Shown: positions 13,322-13,784 of the stretch, one piece after another
How the letters are laid out: each line of letters opens with the position of its first letter
Numbering within the stretch: the stretch's first letter is position 1
Source of the DNA: JAJUJL01 sp041736465
GTDB taxonomy: Bacteria > Chloroflexota > Anaerolineae > Anaerolineales > UBA4823
Direction of reading: 5' to 3'
Assembly: GCA_041736465.1 (NCBI GenBank)
Contig: JBGSTO010000555.1
Span: 1-13,784 of the forward strand
Length of the DNA: 13,784 nucleotides
Program-made: the position numbers and the translations under genes
The notes under the pieces: generated by a model
The model's database searches: none
What the model was told of the DNA's origin: nothing
What the model saw: the letters and a program-made list of their open reading frames with translations, nothing else

Positions 13322-13327
13322 TATAAT
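13322..13327 (+). promoter_or_regulatory. -10 box of the DUF1232 gene
   Basis: TATAAT is perfect, but no good -35 stands 17 bp upstream. Transcription would start near 13334, leaving a leader of about 13 bases that contains just the Shine-Dalgarno of the next gene. Confidence 0.6.
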
Positions 13328-13346
13328 GCCCGCGACTGGAGGTACC

Positions 13347-13697
13347 ATGTCTGATCAAAACCCTCGCCAGATCGACACAACCACTGGTGGTGTTTTTCAC
13401 GAGCTGTCTTTACGCGTCAAGCTGATCTTGCGTTTGATGGCTGACACGCGCGTGAATCCACTGCTGAAACTGATGCCCATTGGGTCGCTTGTTTATCTGC
13501 TGGTTCCCGATCTTTTACCTGGACCGATTGATGATGCGGCGGTGATCTGGCTGGGAACTACGCTGTTTGTTGAGCTGTGCCCGCCCAATATTGTGGCTGA
13601 ACACATGAGCGCCCTGCGCAGTGTGATTCCAGGGGAATGGCGGGAACCCGAGAACGAAGAAAATATTATTGATGGTGAGTTTCGTGAGGAAAAGTAA
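13347..13697 (+). CDS. DUF1232 (YkvA-like) small membrane protein
   Basis: The 116-residue protein contains a DUF1232 region: a basic amphipathic segment (RVKLILRLMAD at 23-33), then a hydrophobic stretch with the typical MPIGSLVYLLVPDLLPGPIDD (43-63) and a second hydrophobic segment at 64-78. The C-terminal tail is acidic. Function in this family is not established. The ATG at 13347 is chosen because GGAGGT stands just before it; an earlier in-frame ATG at 13326 overlaps the -10 box. A lipoprotein gene begins inside its 3' end. Confidence 0.82.
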   Translation: MSDQNPRQIDTTTGGVFHELSLRVKLILRLMADTRVNPLLKLMPIGSLVYLLVPDLLPGPIDDAAVIWLGTTLFVELCPPNIVAEHMSALRSVIPGEWREPENEENIIDGEFREEK

Positions 13698-13784
13698 AAT
13701 ACGTTTATTCCAATTGGTAATCATCCTGTCGATCAGCCTGTCTACTTGTTCGCCTGCTCCAACTGCTGTACCAGAGTCCACTTT
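13684..13784 (+). CDS. Putative lipoprotein, N-terminal fragment cut by window edge
   Basis: Only 33 codons are visible. They form a clear lipoprotein signal peptide: a basic start (RKSKIR), a hydrophobic core (LFQLVIILSISL), the lipobox LSTC with the acylated Cys at 22, and then a Pro/Thr/Ala-rich linker typical of exported lipoproteins. GTG at 13684 is preferred, with GGTGAG four bases before it; an ATG at 13672 is in frame too. The frame overlaps the last 14 bases of the DUF1232 gene, suggesting coupled translation. Thr before the Cys is less common than Gly, Ala or Ser. The mature function is out of view. Confidence 0.6.
   Translation, partial: MRKSKIRLFQLVIILSISLSTCSPAPTAVPEST

Noticed and set aside
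1..13784. CRISPR array, insertion sequence, prophage or toxin-antitoxin
   Set aside because: No regularly spaced repeats, transposase, integrase or toxin-like small gene pair was seen on either strand.

Overview
The window reads as part of a bacterial chromosome, most likely a Chloroflexota member of the Anaerolineae type. That assignment is an inference from the flavour of the housekeeping proteins (a primary sigma factor with a short N-terminus, a threonyl-tRNA synthetase without the TGS domain, a DUF177 protein next to rpoD) and from the T-box on thrS. It rests on no database search. Coding is dense, sigma70-type promoters are near consensus, and there is no insertion sequence, prophage or CRISPR array.

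Left part (1-5900): uvrC (minus strand, cut by the window edge) diverges from pncC. pncC converges on metG across a 10-bp hairpin. Upstream of metG on the minus strand lie a 320-base leader, rpoD, and a DUF177/YceD gene. yceD and rpoD look like one operon read from a near-perfect promoter at 5738-5766.

The most striking element is the metG leader (about 3905-3717). It has its own promoter (TTGACA, 17 bp, TAGAAT), a 33-codon reading frame with Met at residues 15, 16, 17, 19 and 21, and three mutually exclusive RNA pairings ending in an intrinsic terminator 74 bases before the metG start. This is the textbook layout of ribosome-mediated attenuation, here apparently sensing Met-tRNA to control methionyl-tRNA synthetase.

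Middle part (5900-9500): rdgB (ITP/XTP pyrophosphatase), an orphan membrane sensor histidine kinase with a GAF domain, a small membrane protein, and an alpha/beta hydrolase, all on the plus strand and closely spaced.

Right part (9500-13784): a tRNA-Val(GAC), then a complete Thr T-box riboswitch (specifier ACC, T-box, terminator) in front of thrS. Next comes the translation operon infC-rpmI-rplT with its own promoter, an apparent ATC start for infC, competing leader hairpins before rpmI and a stem before rplT, and a clear terminator. A DUF1232 membrane protein and the first 33 codons of a lipoprotein close the window.

Taken together, two aminoacyl-tRNA synthetase genes a few kilobases apart appear to sense charging of their tRNA by different RNA mechanisms: a leader peptide for metG and direct tRNA binding for thrS.
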